Made by a program: the position numbers and the translations under genes
From: JAFGGG01 sp964638895
GTDB taxonomy: Bacteria; Spirochaetota; Spirochaetia; SZUA-6; RPPD01
Direction: 5' to 3'
Assembly (NCBI GenBank): GCA_964638895.1
Contig: CAZWYY010000007.1
Coordinates: forward strand, 15,935 to 79,934
DNA length: 64,000 nucleotides
Notes under the pieces: generated by a model
Told to the model about the DNA's origin: nothing
Databases searched by the model: none
Seen by the model: the letters and a program-made list of their open reading frames with translations, nothing else
In this document: positions 8,921-17,121 of the stretch, piece after piece
How positions within the stretch are numbered: the stretch's first letter is position 1
Layout of the letters: every line of letters begins with the position of its first letter

Positions 8921-8949
8921 TTGCATAAAAACCGGCTACAGTATAGAAT
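8921..8949 (+). promoter_or_regulatory. Predicted promoter of the dehydrogenase gene
   Basis: TTGCAT (8921-8926), 17 nt, TAGAAT (8944-8949). The leader of about 28 nt contains GGAGGA before the ATG at 8984. Confidence 0.45.
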
Positions 8950-8983
8950 CAGGCACACTAAAAACGCGGAGGAAGCGATTTAT

Positions 8984-10102
8984 ATGGCTGAAGATATTTC
9001 CTGGGTTTCCCTGGAACTGCTGGAACGATTTATGAGAGAGGTGTTTACCAGGATAGGCATCCCTCCCGAGGACGCCCGGGTGTGCGCCGAGGTATTGATT
9101 GAATCCGACAGGCGTGGTATAGATTCGCACGGCATAAGCCGTTTTAAACATATTTATATTGATCGCATAAAAAGCGGCATTATTAATCCGGTAACCTCGA
9201 TTGAGGTGGTGAGAGAAGGGTCTACCACTGCGGTGGTAGACGGTCATAACGGAATGGGACAGGTAATCGCCAAAAGATCCATGCAGATGGCCATCGACAA
9301 GGCCAAACAGTACGGGATGGGAATGGTTGTTGTGCGCAACTCCAATCATTTCGGCATTGCCGGATACTATGCGCTTATGGCCATAAAACAGGACATGATA
9401 GGCATGGTAGGCACCAATGCCCGCCCCTCGGTCGCTCCCACCTTCGGCGTGGAAAATATGCTGGGCACGAATCCCCTCACCGTGGGGCTGCCCACGGATG
9501 AACCGTTTCCCTTTGTGCTCGATTGTGCATCCTCCATTACCCAAAGGGGCAAGGTGGAGGTGCTGGCTCGGCTCGGACAGGAACTCCCGCAGGGCCTGGT
9601 CATCGATAAAAACGGGCGCTCAAAAACGGACAGCGTACAGGTCTTGGATGATCTTATCAGCGGTGAGGCGGCCCTGGTACCATTGGGCGGGATCGGCGAG
9701 GACACCGGGGGGTATAAGGGGTACGGATACTCCACGTTTGTGGAGATTCTAAGCGCCGCCCTGCAAAACGGCGCGTTTCTAAAGGCGTTATCCGGTTTTA
9801 AGAACGGGGAAAAAACCACCTATAAGCTGGGTCACTTTTTCATGGCCGTGGATATCGCCGCGTTTATCGAGCCCGGCGGGTTCAAGAAAACCGCGGGCGC
9901 CATTCTGCGGCAGTTGCGGGCCTCCAAGAAAATGCCGGGCCATGAGCGGATTTATACGGCGGGTGAAAAGGAGTACGAGGCCTGCCTGCAGCGCGCCAGG
10001 CAGGGTGTACCGCTGGACGCGGGAATACAAAGGCAGATAAGCCAGCTGAAGCGGGAGTTCGGCCTGGATGACTGCGTGTTTCCTTTTGAGGAAAACCCCT
10101 GA
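8984..10102 (+). CDS. Malate/L-lactate dehydrogenase-family (Ldh_2) NAD(P)-dependent oxidoreductase
   Basis: A 372-residue protein of the YlbC/ComC/MDH2 superfamily, which is unrelated in fold to classical malate dehydrogenase. Family motifs are RRGIDSHGISRF near the N-terminus, VVDGHNGMGQ, the catalytic RNSNHFGIAGYYA, the nucleotide-binding loop around GTNARPSVAPTFG...GTNPL, and GYKGYGYSTFVEIL. Members reduce 2-oxo acids (pyruvate, oxaloacetate, 2,3-diketogulonate or ureidoglycolate) with NAD(P)H, and the substrate cannot be assigned here. The frame is open further upstream, but ATG 8984 is chosen because GGAGGA lies 10 nt before it and the family N-terminus begins there. birA follows 9 nt later. 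Confidence 0.88.
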   Translation: MAEDISWVSLELLERFMREVFTRIGIPPEDARVCAEVLIESDRRGIDSHGISRFKHIYIDRIKSGIINPVTSIEVVREGSTTAVVDGHNGMGQVIAKRSMQMAIDKAKQYGMGMVVVRNSNHFGIAGYYALMAIKQDMIGMVGTNARPSVAPTFGVENMLGTNPLTVGLPTDEPFPFVLDCASSITQRGKVEVLARLGQELPQGLVIDKNGRSKTDSVQVLDDLISGEAALVPLGGIGEDTGGYKGYGYSTFVEILSAALQNGAFLKALSGFKNGEKTTYKLGHFFMAVDIAAFIEPGGFKKTAGAILRQLRASKKMPGHERIYTAGEKEYEACLQRARQGVPLDAGIQRQISQLKREFGLDDCVFPFEENP

Positions 10103-10111
10103 AAGACCATA

Positions 10112-10873
10112 ATGCGGCAAGGCATGCAGAGACTCCCCTTCAACTCCCCATGGAACAACGCCCCCGTTTATTACCGTGAGGTCACCTCGTCCACTATGCA
10201 TGACGCGGAGTCCGTACTCGGTCTGCCTGATGCCCACGGCAGTGTGGTCACGGCCGATTTCCAGACCCATGGCCGGGGCAGGTTTGCAACCAGCGCGTGG
10301 GAGTCGGAAAAGGCCCTCAATCTCTTGTTTACCCTGGTGCTGGCCAGGACTAGCGTGCGCCATCCGGAATCACTTGTTCCGCTGCTCATGGGCCTGGGTG
10401 TGGCGCGCGCCATCGAAAGCCTGTTTCACGCGCCCGTGAGTATTAAATGGCCCAATGACGTCATGATATACGGAAAAAAAACGGCGGGCATCCTTTGTCT
10501 GGGAAAAAAAGATTTTTTGCTTACCGGTGTGGGGATAAACTGCAACCAGACCCGCTTTTCCCAAAACCGGGACCGGACGACCTCGCTGGTCCTTGAATAC
10601 GGCCGGGAGGTAGACAGAACCGGCCTGTTAAAACAGTGCCTGCTGTCCTTTAAACAGGAGCTGGACGCCGCGGACTGGCGGCCTGACCTGGAAGCACGCC
10701 TGTTCCTAAAAGGAAAATCATGCCTGGTCATTCACCGCGGGCCGGGTGATGAAACCCGTGAACGGGGAGTTATTCTAGGGATCGGCGGGCACGGAGAGCT
10801 GATCCTCAAACCGGACAACGCGGACGCGCCCAGACGCTTTTTTTCCGCTGAGCTCAGTATCATGAGTGGGTAA
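10112..10873 (+). CDS. birA: Biotin-[acetyl-CoA carboxylase] ligase (BirA catalytic domain)
   Basis: A 253-residue protein that activates biotin as biotinyl-AMP and attaches it to biotin carboxyl carrier proteins. Visible motifs are EVTSSTMHDA, the adenylate-binding HGRGRFATSAWES (GRGR-x4-W), the lysine-containing KWPNDVMIYGKKTAGIL, and GVGINCNQTRF, followed by a small C-terminal SH3-like domain. There is no N-terminal DNA-binding domain, so this is a monofunctional group I ligase and not a repressor. It follows the dehydrogenase gene by 9 nt with no clear ribosome-binding site; Met5 is an alternative start. Its 3' end overlaps the convergent unknown gene by 14 bp. Confidence 0.92.
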   Translation: MRQGMQRLPFNSPWNNAPVYYREVTSSTMHDAESVLGLPDAHGSVVTADFQTHGRGRFATSAWESEKALNLLFTLVLARTSVRHPESLVPLLMGLGVARAIESLFHAPVSIKWPNDVMIYGKKTAGILCLGKKDFLLTGVGINCNQTRFSQNRDRTTSLVLEYGREVDRTGLLKQCLLSFKQELDAADWRPDLEARLFLKGKSCLVIHRGPGDETRERGVILGIGGHGELILKPDNADAPRRFFSAELSIMSG

Positions 10874-12605
10874 CCGCCGAGCAATGAGCGGGCGGAATGG
10901 TCCCCAGCACGGCTTGGGGAAAGAAGGGCGCTTTTTTCGGAACATGATCGCTTACACCGATAAACAGGGAGCAGACCTCTTTAGTACGGTCAAACAGCAT
11001 CGTCTCCCGTGGATTCGAGGTGCCCAGAAGATTGGCCAGTAGGTAGTAGTCATGGTTCTGCTGCTCCGTACGCAGTTGGATGCTTTGGATAAGGGGATTC
11101 CTATGGGGCACGAATCCGAAGACAAGGTATGAGTCGTGAACGGGTAGATAGTATATGCTTGAACCGATGGTATACGCCGTAGACCGGTCCGGGGGTGTTA
11201 TCGCCACCCGCATGCCGTCGCTGTACAGGCAATGCAGCACGGGCTCCTGGTCCTTGTCGAACCTGGCCAAGGGAAGTTCGAACGGGGCCAGCCGGGTGAT
11301 TCCCGCGGACTGCGGCAGCTCAGGATAGGTGATCTCCATGTTTATAATCAGGTAGGGAAAATCATCCACAAAATAATATTCCCTGATTATCGTGCTCTCC
11401 CCGGAAGGCGCAGGCAGGGAGCAGAGCAATTTTTCCAGCAACCCTCGGCTGTTTTCATCTTCAAACGAGAAAACGCCGCCCGTGGTATAATAATAGGCCT
11501 TTCTTTCCGTTTCAACCAGTGTGCCGGGGGATATCCCTGTAAGGTAGTTTTTACCCGATTTAAGCAGGGAATGCAGTTTTCCCTCGCTGAAAACCGCGTT
11601 AAAATTGGTTCCGGGCAGGGTAACATCACCGGGCATGTGCGCTGAAATGATCCTGGGGTGCAGAAACGATTTATGTTGTGTTGAATCCAACAGTTTTATT
11701 TTTTTAGGATTTAATTCCCAGTTATTAAAGGAAACCAGTTTAAGGATATTGCGTACATCCGTGTCCGTTCTTTTATCCTTACCGCGCAGGGCGGTGGCGC
11801 TCTTTAAATATACCCGGCAGAGGGGATTGCAGGTCATGGCCGTATGAGGTGTCAGGTGTATGAGGTCATGTTTTTTTTGGCGGGCGGGTTTGTCCCGTTT
11901 TAAAGACCCGTAGCGGATATGAAAGCGCTTGGAAACTACGCGGATAAACTCCTCAAATCGCTGGTGTATGCTGTTTTGGCCCAGATCAAGCAAAATGAAC
12001 AGGTATGGTGTCTGTTTTGGGTGGCCGAAGTCAAGGGGATCATTTGCGGGTTTTCCTGCCGGGGGAAGTTCCCGGTAAAAAAAAATTTCAACCGGTTCGT
12101 TATACAGCCAGGGCCCGAACGCGCGGTTCTTCTGTGCCGCGTCGCGGGCGGGCAGGCCGATGAGCGTAAAGTCCGTTTTTTTATACACCTTTACCAGGTC
12201 CGCCCGTAAGAGATCGGGTACGACGGGAATAAGGATATGGGGACGTACCTTAAACTGTTCGACAATACCTGTCTTCCAGGAGTTGGAGACGCTCCATTCC
12301 AGTTCCTTCTCCAGTTCATGCGCCGTAAGCAGCGGATGGGCCGCCCCGCAGTAGCCCATGGGGATGATACAGTCGTTGCAGGCTGAGAGGCGCATCTTGA
12401 TTTCGGTGATAATACCGTCAAGCTGGGGATTTTTCTTCTCCAGGTATGGTGTGTTGGGCAGATTCCAGTGCAACGGCATGCTTTTTTCCAGGCCAAGGCG
12501 GGTGAGTATTTCCAGGAAGTCTTCCGTGTCCCGTGCGGTGTCTTCCCGAAGAAATTTCTGCCAGCGAATTCCGATGAATAGAGTCAGCTCTTTTTTCACA
12601 CTCAT
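10860..12605 (-). CDS. Unknown 581-residue protein, possible (beta/alpha)-barrel carbohydrate-active N-terminus
   Basis: I do not recognise this protein with certainty. The first 200 residues alternate strands and helices (LTLFIGIRWQKFL; CNDCIIPMGYCGAAHPLLTAHELEKELEW; RPHILIPVVPDLLRADL). This recalls the barrel of GH38/GH57-type hydrolases or polysaccharide deacetylases, but no catalytic pair is evident. A lysine/arginine-rich linker lies near residue 255. The C-terminal half is beta-rich with many aromatics (ITPPDRSTAYTIGSSIYYLP), as in accessory domains of sugar hydrolases. No signal peptide or membrane helix is seen. It is convergent with birA (14-bp overlap) and is read away from groEL. 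Function unassigned. Confidence 0.6.
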   Translation of the reverse strand: MSVKKELTLFIGIRWQKFLREDTARDTEDFLEILTRLGLEKSMPLHWNLPNTPYLEKKNPQLDGIITEIKMRLSACNDCIIPMGYCGAAHPLLTAHELEKELEWSVSNSWKTGIVEQFKVRPHILIPVVPDLLRADLVKVYKKTDFTLIGLPARDAAQKNRAFGPWLYNEPVEIFFYRELPPAGKPANDPLDFGHPKQTPYLFILLDLGQNSIHQRFEEFIRVVSKRFHIRYGSLKRDKPARQKKHDLIHLTPHTAMTCNPLCRVYLKSATALRGKDKRTDTDVRNILKLVSFNNWELNPKKIKLLDSTQHKSFLHPRIISAHMPGDVTLPGTNFNAVFSEGKLHSLLKSGKNYLTGISPGTLVETERKAYYYTTGGVFSFEDENSRGLLEKLLCSLPAPSGESTIIREYYFVDDFPYLIINMEITYPELPQSAGITRLAPFELPLARFDKDQEPVLHCLYSDGMRVAITPPDRSTAYTIGSSIYYLPVHDSYLVFGFVPHRNPLIQSIQLRTEQQNHDYYLLANLLGTSNPRETMLFDRTKEVCSLFIGVSDHVPKKAPFFPQAVLGTIPPAHCSAVTHS

Positions 12606-12681
12606 CAGTACTTTTTATCCAATTTGGCCCGTTAGTCAAGCAGTTTTTGGCCTAAAGATGCATAAAAAAAATATTTTTTAG

Positions 12682-12710
12682 TTGATGAAATCTAAAAGAA
12701 TTTGTATCTT
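12682..12710 (+). promoter_or_regulatory. Predicted groEL promoter
   Basis: TTGATG (12682-12687), 17 nt, TATCTT (12705-12710). The leader of about 70 nt ends in AGAGAGGGTG. There is no TTAGCACTC...GAGTGCTAA (CIRCE) in the 180 bp upstream of groEL. Confidence 0.45.
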
Positions 12711-12785
12711 ATCACAAAAGAGCGGTTTACGCTGTTACCAATCGCGTTTAAAACTTTAAAAAAATATTAAAGAGAGGGTGTATAT

Positions 12786-14423
12786 ATGGCAAAGCAACTA
12801 CAGTTTAATGAGACCGCGCGAAAAGCATTATTGGCAGGCGTGGAAAAGATGTCCAATGCGGTAAAGGTCACATTGGGCCCCAAGGGAAGGAACGTAATTC
12901 TTGATAAGAAGTTTGGCGCTCCGACCGTAACCAACGACGGCGTAACCATCGCCAAGGAAATCGAGCTGGAAGACCCGTTTGAGAATATGGGGGCGCAGCT
13001 CTTAAAGGAAGTAGCCACAAAAACCAACGACATCGCGGGAGACGGCACCACCACCGCCACCGTACTGGCCTACAGCATGATAAAAGAGGGCCTGAAAAGC
13101 GTGGCCGCGGGTATTAACCCCATGGGCATTAAACGCGGAATCGGCAAGGCTGTGGACGTGGCCGTATCATATATCAAAGACAAGGCCAAAGAGATTAAAG
13201 ACAAGGAAGAGATTGCGCAGGTGGCCTCGATTTCCGCCAATAACGACAGCGAGATCGGCAGCCTGATCGCCGACGCCATGGAAAAAGTGGGAAAAGACGG
13301 GGTTATCACCGTGGAGGAATCTAAAAGCATGGTGACCGACCTGGAGGTCGTCGAGGGTATGCAGTTTGACCGAGGGTATGTTTCCGCCTATTTTGTCACC
13401 AACCGCGAGAACATGACCACGGTTTTTGAGAACCCGTATATCCTGATTTACGATAAAAAGATTTCCAACATGAAGGACCTGCTGCCGCTGCTGGAAAAGA
13501 TCGCCCAGGCCGGAAAGGCCATCCTGATTATCGCCGAAGACGTTGAGGGTGAGGCCCTGGCCACCCTGGTTGTCAACAATATCCGGGGGACATTAAACGC
13601 TTGTGCGGTAAAGGCGCCGGGATTCGGTGACCGCAGAAAAGCCATGCTGGAAGATATCGCCGTCCTTACCGGGGGCCAGGTCATATCCGAGGAGCTTGGT
13701 CTGAAACTGGAAAACACCGACTTAAGCCAACTCGGACAGGCTAAGTCCGTGAAGATAGATAAAGAAAACACAACCATTATCGAGGGCGCAGGCAAGGAAA
13801 AAGACATCAAAGATCGCATTGCCCAGATAAAGGCGCAGATTGAGGACACAACCTCCGACTACGACAAAGAGAAACTGCAGGAACGCCTGGCCAAACTCGC
13901 GGGCGGTGTGGCCGTGATTAATGTGGGCGCTGCCACCGAGGTGGAGCTTAAAGAGAAAAAGCACCGGGTGGAAGACGCGCTTTCCGCCACCCGCGCGGCC
14001 ATTGAAGAAGGTATCATCCCAGGCGGCGGTATAACGCTCGTGAAATCGGTGACCAAACTGCAGAACACCGATTTAAGCGGAAGCAGCGAGGATGAGGCCG
14101 TGGGGTACAAGATCGTGATGCGTTCGCTGGAGGAACCCATCAGGCAGATCGCGGAAAACGCGGGACTTGACGGCGCGATTGTCGCCGAAAGGGCAAAATC
14201 GGAGAAGGAAGGCGTGGGTTTCGACGCGGCCAAGATGGCCTGGGTGGACCTGGTCAAGGCCGGAATTATTGACCCGGCCAAAGTAACGAGGTCGGCCCTG
14301 CAAAATGCGGCCTCTATCGCCGGACTGCTTCTGACCACGGAATGCACCATAACCGACCTTCCAGAGAAGGAAGCCCCCACGGCACCGGGCGGGATGCCTC
14401 CCGGCGGGATGCCTCCCTATTAA
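12786..14423 (+). CDS. groEL: Chaperonin GroEL (60 kDa)
   Basis: A 545-residue chaperonin subunit that forms the double-ring ATP-driven folding chamber. Diagnostic segments are VTLGPKGRNVILDKKFGAP, NDGVTIAKEIELEDPFENMG, GDGTTTATVLA, the apical-domain VKAPGFGDRRKAMLEDIAVL, and the equatorial EDALSATRAAIEEGIIPGGG with the catalytic aspartate. The C-terminus is a shortened GGM-type tail (PGGMPPGGMPPY). AGAGAGGG lies before the ATG and a strong terminator follows the stop, so groEL is monocistronic. groES is not adjacent, unlike the usual groESL pair. Confidence 0.98.
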   Translation: MAKQLQFNETARKALLAGVEKMSNAVKVTLGPKGRNVILDKKFGAPTVTNDGVTIAKEIELEDPFENMGAQLLKEVATKTNDIAGDGTTTATVLAYSMIKEGLKSVAAGINPMGIKRGIGKAVDVAVSYIKDKAKEIKDKEEIAQVASISANNDSEIGSLIADAMEKVGKDGVITVEESKSMVTDLEVVEGMQFDRGYVSAYFVTNRENMTTVFENPYILIYDKKISNMKDLLPLLEKIAQAGKAILIIAEDVEGEALATLVVNNIRGTLNACAVKAPGFGDRRKAMLEDIAVLTGGQVISEELGLKLENTDLSQLGQAKSVKIDKENTTIIEGAGKEKDIKDRIAQIKAQIEDTTSDYDKEKLQERLAKLAGGVAVINVGAATEVELKEKKHRVEDALSATRAAIEEGIIPGGGITLVKSVTKLQNTDLSGSSEDEAVGYKIVMRSLEEPIRQIAENAGLDGAIVAERAKSEKEGVGFDAAKMAWVDLVKAGIIDPAKVTRSALQNAASIAGLLLTTECTITDLPEKEAPTAPGGMPPGGMPPY

Positions 14424-14446
14424 ATCTTAGAGAAACGCATAATATC

Positions 14447-14484
14447 AAAAGGGGAAAGTATACCGTTATGCTTTCCCCTTTTTT
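14447..14484 (+). terminator. Rho-independent terminator of groEL
   Basis: AAAAGGGGAAAG (14447-14458), a 12-nt loop, and CTTTCCCCTTTT (14471-14482), which runs into a T-rich tract. A 12-bp perfect stem 24 nt after the groEL stop. Confidence 0.88.
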
Positions 14485-14498
14485 GTATGGAGGGACTA

Positions 14499-14527
14499 TT
14501 GCCAAATTTTACAATATATTACACAAT
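14499..14527 (+). promoter_or_regulatory. Possible leaderless-type promoter of the 98-residue unknown gene
   Basis: TTGCCA (14499-14504), 17 nt, CACAAT (14522-14527), with 9 nt to the ATG at 14537 and no good Shine-Dalgarno sequence. The -10 is a 4/6 match, so this is tentative. Confidence 0.3.
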
Positions 14528-14536
14528 GGATGCCAT

Positions 14537-14833
14537 ATGATAAAACGAAGTGATTTTATATTTACGGTCGGGTACCAGGGGGACACGGCTATTGTAAACG
14601 CCTCGGCCAAAAAAAAGTACGGAAGGCTTTCCACCGAGGAGCTGGCAAAAAAGGGACTCTTTAAAGCGGCCGTCTGTTCCGCCGTGTATGCGGAGAGTGA
14701 TGAAGAGCTTGAACAGGTGATGCGGATTTATAATAAGCAGAACAACAAATCCATAGATTCCATTCAGACCCTGAAACGGATATTCGGTGTGTCCGGGCTT
14801 CCGGAGGGAATAGAAAAGATAATGCTCATCTAA
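14537..14833 (+). CDS. Small conserved-looking protein of unknown function (98 aa)
   Basis: Begins MIKRSDFIFTVGYQGDTAIV and continues with a lysine-rich helix (KKKYGRLSTEELAKKGLFKAA), an acidic helix (YAESDEELEQVMRIYNKQN) and a C-terminal helix ending PEGIEKIMLI. No cysteine cluster, membrane helix or signal peptide. The frame is open further upstream, across the groEL terminator, so ATG 14537 is chosen. It is read into the MerR gene 26 nt later and so is probably its operon partner. The size and charge pattern would suit a small adaptor, but no function can be assigned. Confidence 0.65.
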   Translation: MIKRSDFIFTVGYQGDTAIVNASAKKKYGRLSTEELAKKGLFKAAVCSAVYAESDEELEQVMRIYNKQNNKSIDSIQTLKRIFGVSGLPEGIEKIMLI

Positions 14834-14859
14834 TTGTGAAAAGGGAGTAAAGGCGGTAT

Positions 14860-15522
14860 TTGAAAGTCAGCCGAGAGGAATTCGTGCAAAAACTTAATAT
14901 TTCCCATAACGAACTGCAAAAATGGGTTGAAAATAAACTTGTTGTTCCGATATCGGTGGAAGGCGATTACTTTTCAGAGCAGGCCCTCCTGTATGGTCAA
15001 GCGGTGAAGAACTTCCTGACCATGGGATATTCCTACGAGGAAATAGCCAAAATCAAAAATGAGATCGGCCTGCCCATGAAGGAAAACCGCCCTAAGCCTT
15101 CCTTAAAAACACATCTATTGACGGTGGGCGAACTGGCCGAACAGGGGGGGGTAAATACGCGCACAATCAAGTTCTGGGAGGAGAAGGGGCTTATCAATCC
15201 CTACCAGAGAACCGAGGGCGGATTCAGGCTTTACCGGGTGCAGGATGTACTGCTGGTCAAGTTCATCAAAGACCTGCAGACATTCAACTACACCCTGTCC
15301 GATATCGGTAATATCATCAAACTGGTGGGTCCGGAGTTTGAGCAGGAATTGGAAAAGATCGACGACCTGCAGGTTCCTGAATTGGAAAAGATGGCCTCGG
15401 GGTTGGAGTACCTTATTACATACATGAAAGAATCCAGGAAGGCGTCATACCGCGTGGAAACGGTTTTCTGCAAACGTTTGAAGAGCGTGCTTAAGACCAT
15501 TAAACTGAAGAGGGAATCGTAG
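14860..15522 (+). CDS. MerR-family regulator with two tandem helix-turn-helix domains
   Basis: A 220-residue protein. The canonical MerR winged helix lies at about residues 87-155: LLTVGELAEQGGVNTRTIKF, then WEEKGLINPYQRTEGGFRLYR. It is followed by a dimerisation coiled coil (about 160-200). Residues 1-75 look like a second, degenerate MerR HTH (VSREEFVQKLNISHNELQKW, then a helix with MGYSYEEIAKIKNEIGLP). A tandem arrangement could contact two operator half-sites from one chain or bind DNA without an inducer. No metal-binding cysteines are placed as in metal sensors. TTG start at 14860 has AAAGG 6 nt upstream. The glycosyltransferase gene begins 4 nt after the stop, making it the likely target or operon partner. 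Confidence 0.85.
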   Translation: MKVSREEFVQKLNISHNELQKWVENKLVVPISVEGDYFSEQALLYGQAVKNFLTMGYSYEEIAKIKNEIGLPMKENRPKPSLKTHLLTVGELAEQGGVNTRTIKFWEEKGLINPYQRTEGGFRLYRVQDVLLVKFIKDLQTFNYTLSDIGNIIKLVGPEFEQELEKIDDLQVPELEKMASGLEYLITYMKESRKASYRVETVFCKRLKSVLKTIKLKRES

Positions 15523-15526
15523 GCGG

Positions 15527-16657
15527 ATGAAGAAGATTATCATAGGCATGATCCTGCTGGGGGACGGCCACAGGGCGCCGGCCGTGGCGCTCAGCAATTA
15601 CATAAACCGGCATTACGCGGGCAGCTGTGAGGTAAAGGTGGTTGATCTGGCCAAAGAACTCAAAGCGGGTTTTGCCTATTATATTTACAGTAAATCGTGG
15701 AACAAGGTAGGATTGAAGAAACCCAGGCTTTCGGCCTTCATTATGAACTTCGGTGATAACGGATTCGTCAGCTGGCTTGTGAACGGGTTTTTCGGCATGG
15801 GTCTTAAAAAGCGTTTAAGGCGTTTCCTTATCAGGGAAAAGCCGCATGTGTTTGTGACCACGCATTATTTTTTTGCCCATCGTTTCGGGGCATTGAAACG
15901 AAAGCGCATTCTGACCATACCTCATATCAGTATTAATACCGATCCCTTCTGGGCGCATCACTTCTGGGCGGACAGGTACTGTGATTCCATGGTTGTTTTT
16001 TCCGAACACGCCAAGCGGGAACTGGCCAAAAGGGGGGTGAAGAGAGGGAAAATCCACATCTTCCCGTATCCGGTGAACACTAAATTCGAGCGTATCCGCG
16101 AGGACGTGGCCGGGCTTCGCTCCACTCTGGGCCTGCGGCCCGACGTACTGACATTTGTAATGAGTGCGGGCGGTGAGGGGCTCGGCGCCATGGAAAATCA
16201 CATCAGGTTTCTCATTAATAAGAAACTGAACATCCAGTTCATTATTATCTGCGGGAGGAACAGGAAACTGCAGGCGCGGTTGGAGAAGGACGTGGCCGGA
16301 TTCACGGGGCCGCCCTTCATTCATATCAGGGGGTTTGTGGATAATATGGAAGAGTATCTGGCGGCTTCGGATTTCGTGGTGGGAAAGGCGGGCGCCAATT
16401 TTACCTTCGAGGCGCTGAATCTCAATAAACCCGTGATTCATAACGCCTGGGTAATAAACGAGGCCGGCACAAAGGATTTTGTGGTGGAAAACGGTTTCGG
16501 GTTCGCGGCGCGCAGCGCGCGTGAACTGCATGACCTGTTGCTGAAAATCTCCGCGGACAGGCGGATTCTCAAACGGTGTTATGAAAAAATAAAAGGGTCA
16601 AAGATCATAAACGGTGTGGAAAAACTCGCCGACTTCATAGTTTCACATTTAAATTAA
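15527..16657 (+). CDS. GT28/MurG-like glycosyltransferase, probable diacylglycerol glycosyltransferase
   Basis: A 376-residue protein of the MGDG-synthase/UgtP group. The N-terminal acceptor domain opens with IIIGMILLGDGHRAPAVALS (the GxGH-type loop) and contains VTTHYFFAHRFG and PHISINTDPFWAHHFW. The C-terminal donor domain has MSAGGEGLGAMENHI, IICGRNRKLQ, RGFVDNMEEYLAASDFVVGK and AGANFTFEAL, the last binding the sugar nucleotide. Members transfer glucose or galactose from UDP-sugar to diacylglycerol, and glycolipids are abundant in spirochaete membranes. It is cytosolic or peripheral, with no membrane helix. It lies in one transcription unit with the MerR gene. MurG itself is less likely because the acceptor domain follows the MGDG pattern. 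Confidence 0.82.
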   Translation: MKKIIIGMILLGDGHRAPAVALSNYINRHYAGSCEVKVVDLAKELKAGFAYYIYSKSWNKVGLKKPRLSAFIMNFGDNGFVSWLVNGFFGMGLKKRLRRFLIREKPHVFVTTHYFFAHRFGALKRKRILTIPHISINTDPFWAHHFWADRYCDSMVVFSEHAKRELAKRGVKRGKIHIFPYPVNTKFERIREDVAGLRSTLGLRPDVLTFVMSAGGEGLGAMENHIRFLINKKLNIQFIIICGRNRKLQARLEKDVAGFTGPPFIHIRGFVDNMEEYLAASDFVVGKAGANFTFEALNLNKPVIHNAWVINEAGTKDFVVENGFGFAARSARELHDLLLKISADRRILKRCYEKIKGSKIINGVEKLADFIVSHLN

Positions 16658-16667
16658 TTATGTTGGC

Positions 16668-16695
16668 TTGACTTTAAATGAATATATGTGATAAC
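16668..16695 (+). promoter_or_regulatory. Predicted promoter of the yajC-secDF operon
   Basis: TTGACT (16668-16673), 16 nt, then GATAAC (16690-16695) preceded by TG, an extended -10. The leader of about 30 nt contains AAGGAAAGGG just before the yajC ATG. Confidence 0.45.
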
Positions 16696-16731
16696 GTAGC
16701 CAAAATCCAATAGAATAGTAAAGGAAAGGGA

Positions 16732-17076
16732 ATGCTAAATACGATATTTTCAAATTTATCTTTATTAGACGCAAGTGGCCAAGACTCATCCAGCAGCCTG
16801 ATCATCACCATAGGTATGGTGGGCTTGGTGCTGGTGGTTTTTTATTTTCTTATCATCAGGCCGCAGAATAAGAGGCAAAAACAGGTACAGAGTATGCTTT
16901 CGGCCCTGAAAAAGGGTGATAAAGTAACGACAATCGGCGGAATTCAAGGCGTTGTTACTGCGGTAAAGGAGCAATCGGTAACCTTAAAAGTCGATGAAAG
17001 TACAAAAATCGAGTTTCAAAAATCCGCTATTGCGAATGTAATAGACAAAAAAGCACCGGCTGGCGAAAGCAAATAA
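16732..17076 (+). CDS. yajC: Preprotein translocase accessory subunit YajC
   Basis: A 114-residue protein with one N-terminal membrane helix (about residues 23-43, IITIGMVGLVLVVFYFLIIR). It is followed at once by the family signature RPQNKRQKQVQSMLSALKKG and a small beta-rich domain (DKVTTIGGIQGVVTAVKEQS). YajC associates with SecDF in the inner membrane. The order yajC-secD-secF is the standard one. AAGGAAAGGG precedes the ATG. Confidence 0.96.
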   Translation: MLNTIFSNLSLLDASGQDSSSSLIITIGMVGLVLVVFYFLIIRPQNKRQKQVQSMLSALKKGDKVTTIGGIQGVVTAVKEQSVTLKVDESTKIEFQKSAIANVIDKKAPAGESK

Positions 17077-17121
17077 CAGCAAATTTTCCGAATAGGAAAA
17101 CATCAAAAATCGGAGCCAATT

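Larger units (their letters stand above)
8491..8983. other. Palindrome-rich intergenic region between htpG and the dehydrogenase gene
   Basis: 493 bp without a convincing gene. It holds a motif AGCAATTTTAAATTT (8571-8585) that recurs elsewhere in the window. A perfect 12-bp hairpin follows (CACATACCACAA 8601-8612 with its complement at 8620-8631). Then come GCGCC-TTTCA-GGCGC (8637-8651), GGGAAGC-TCC-GCTTCCC (8669-8685), copy B of the terminator-like repeat, and the dehydrogenase promoter. The three hairpins in a row could belong to the htpG leader or to an unannotated RNA. Confidence 0.6.

Noticed and set aside
8846..8983. 46-codon N-terminal extension of the dehydrogenase
   Set aside because: It spans the predicted promoter; the family N-terminus and GGAGGA both point to ATG 8984.
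11232..11645. Plus-strand frame within the unknown 581-residue gene
   Set aside because: No initiation signal, and it lies opposite a continuous frame of 581 codons that has a better start and a plausible protein composition.
12606..12785. CIRCE operator before groEL
   Set aside because: I looked for TTAGCACTC-N9-GAGTGCTAA and found no match on either strand.
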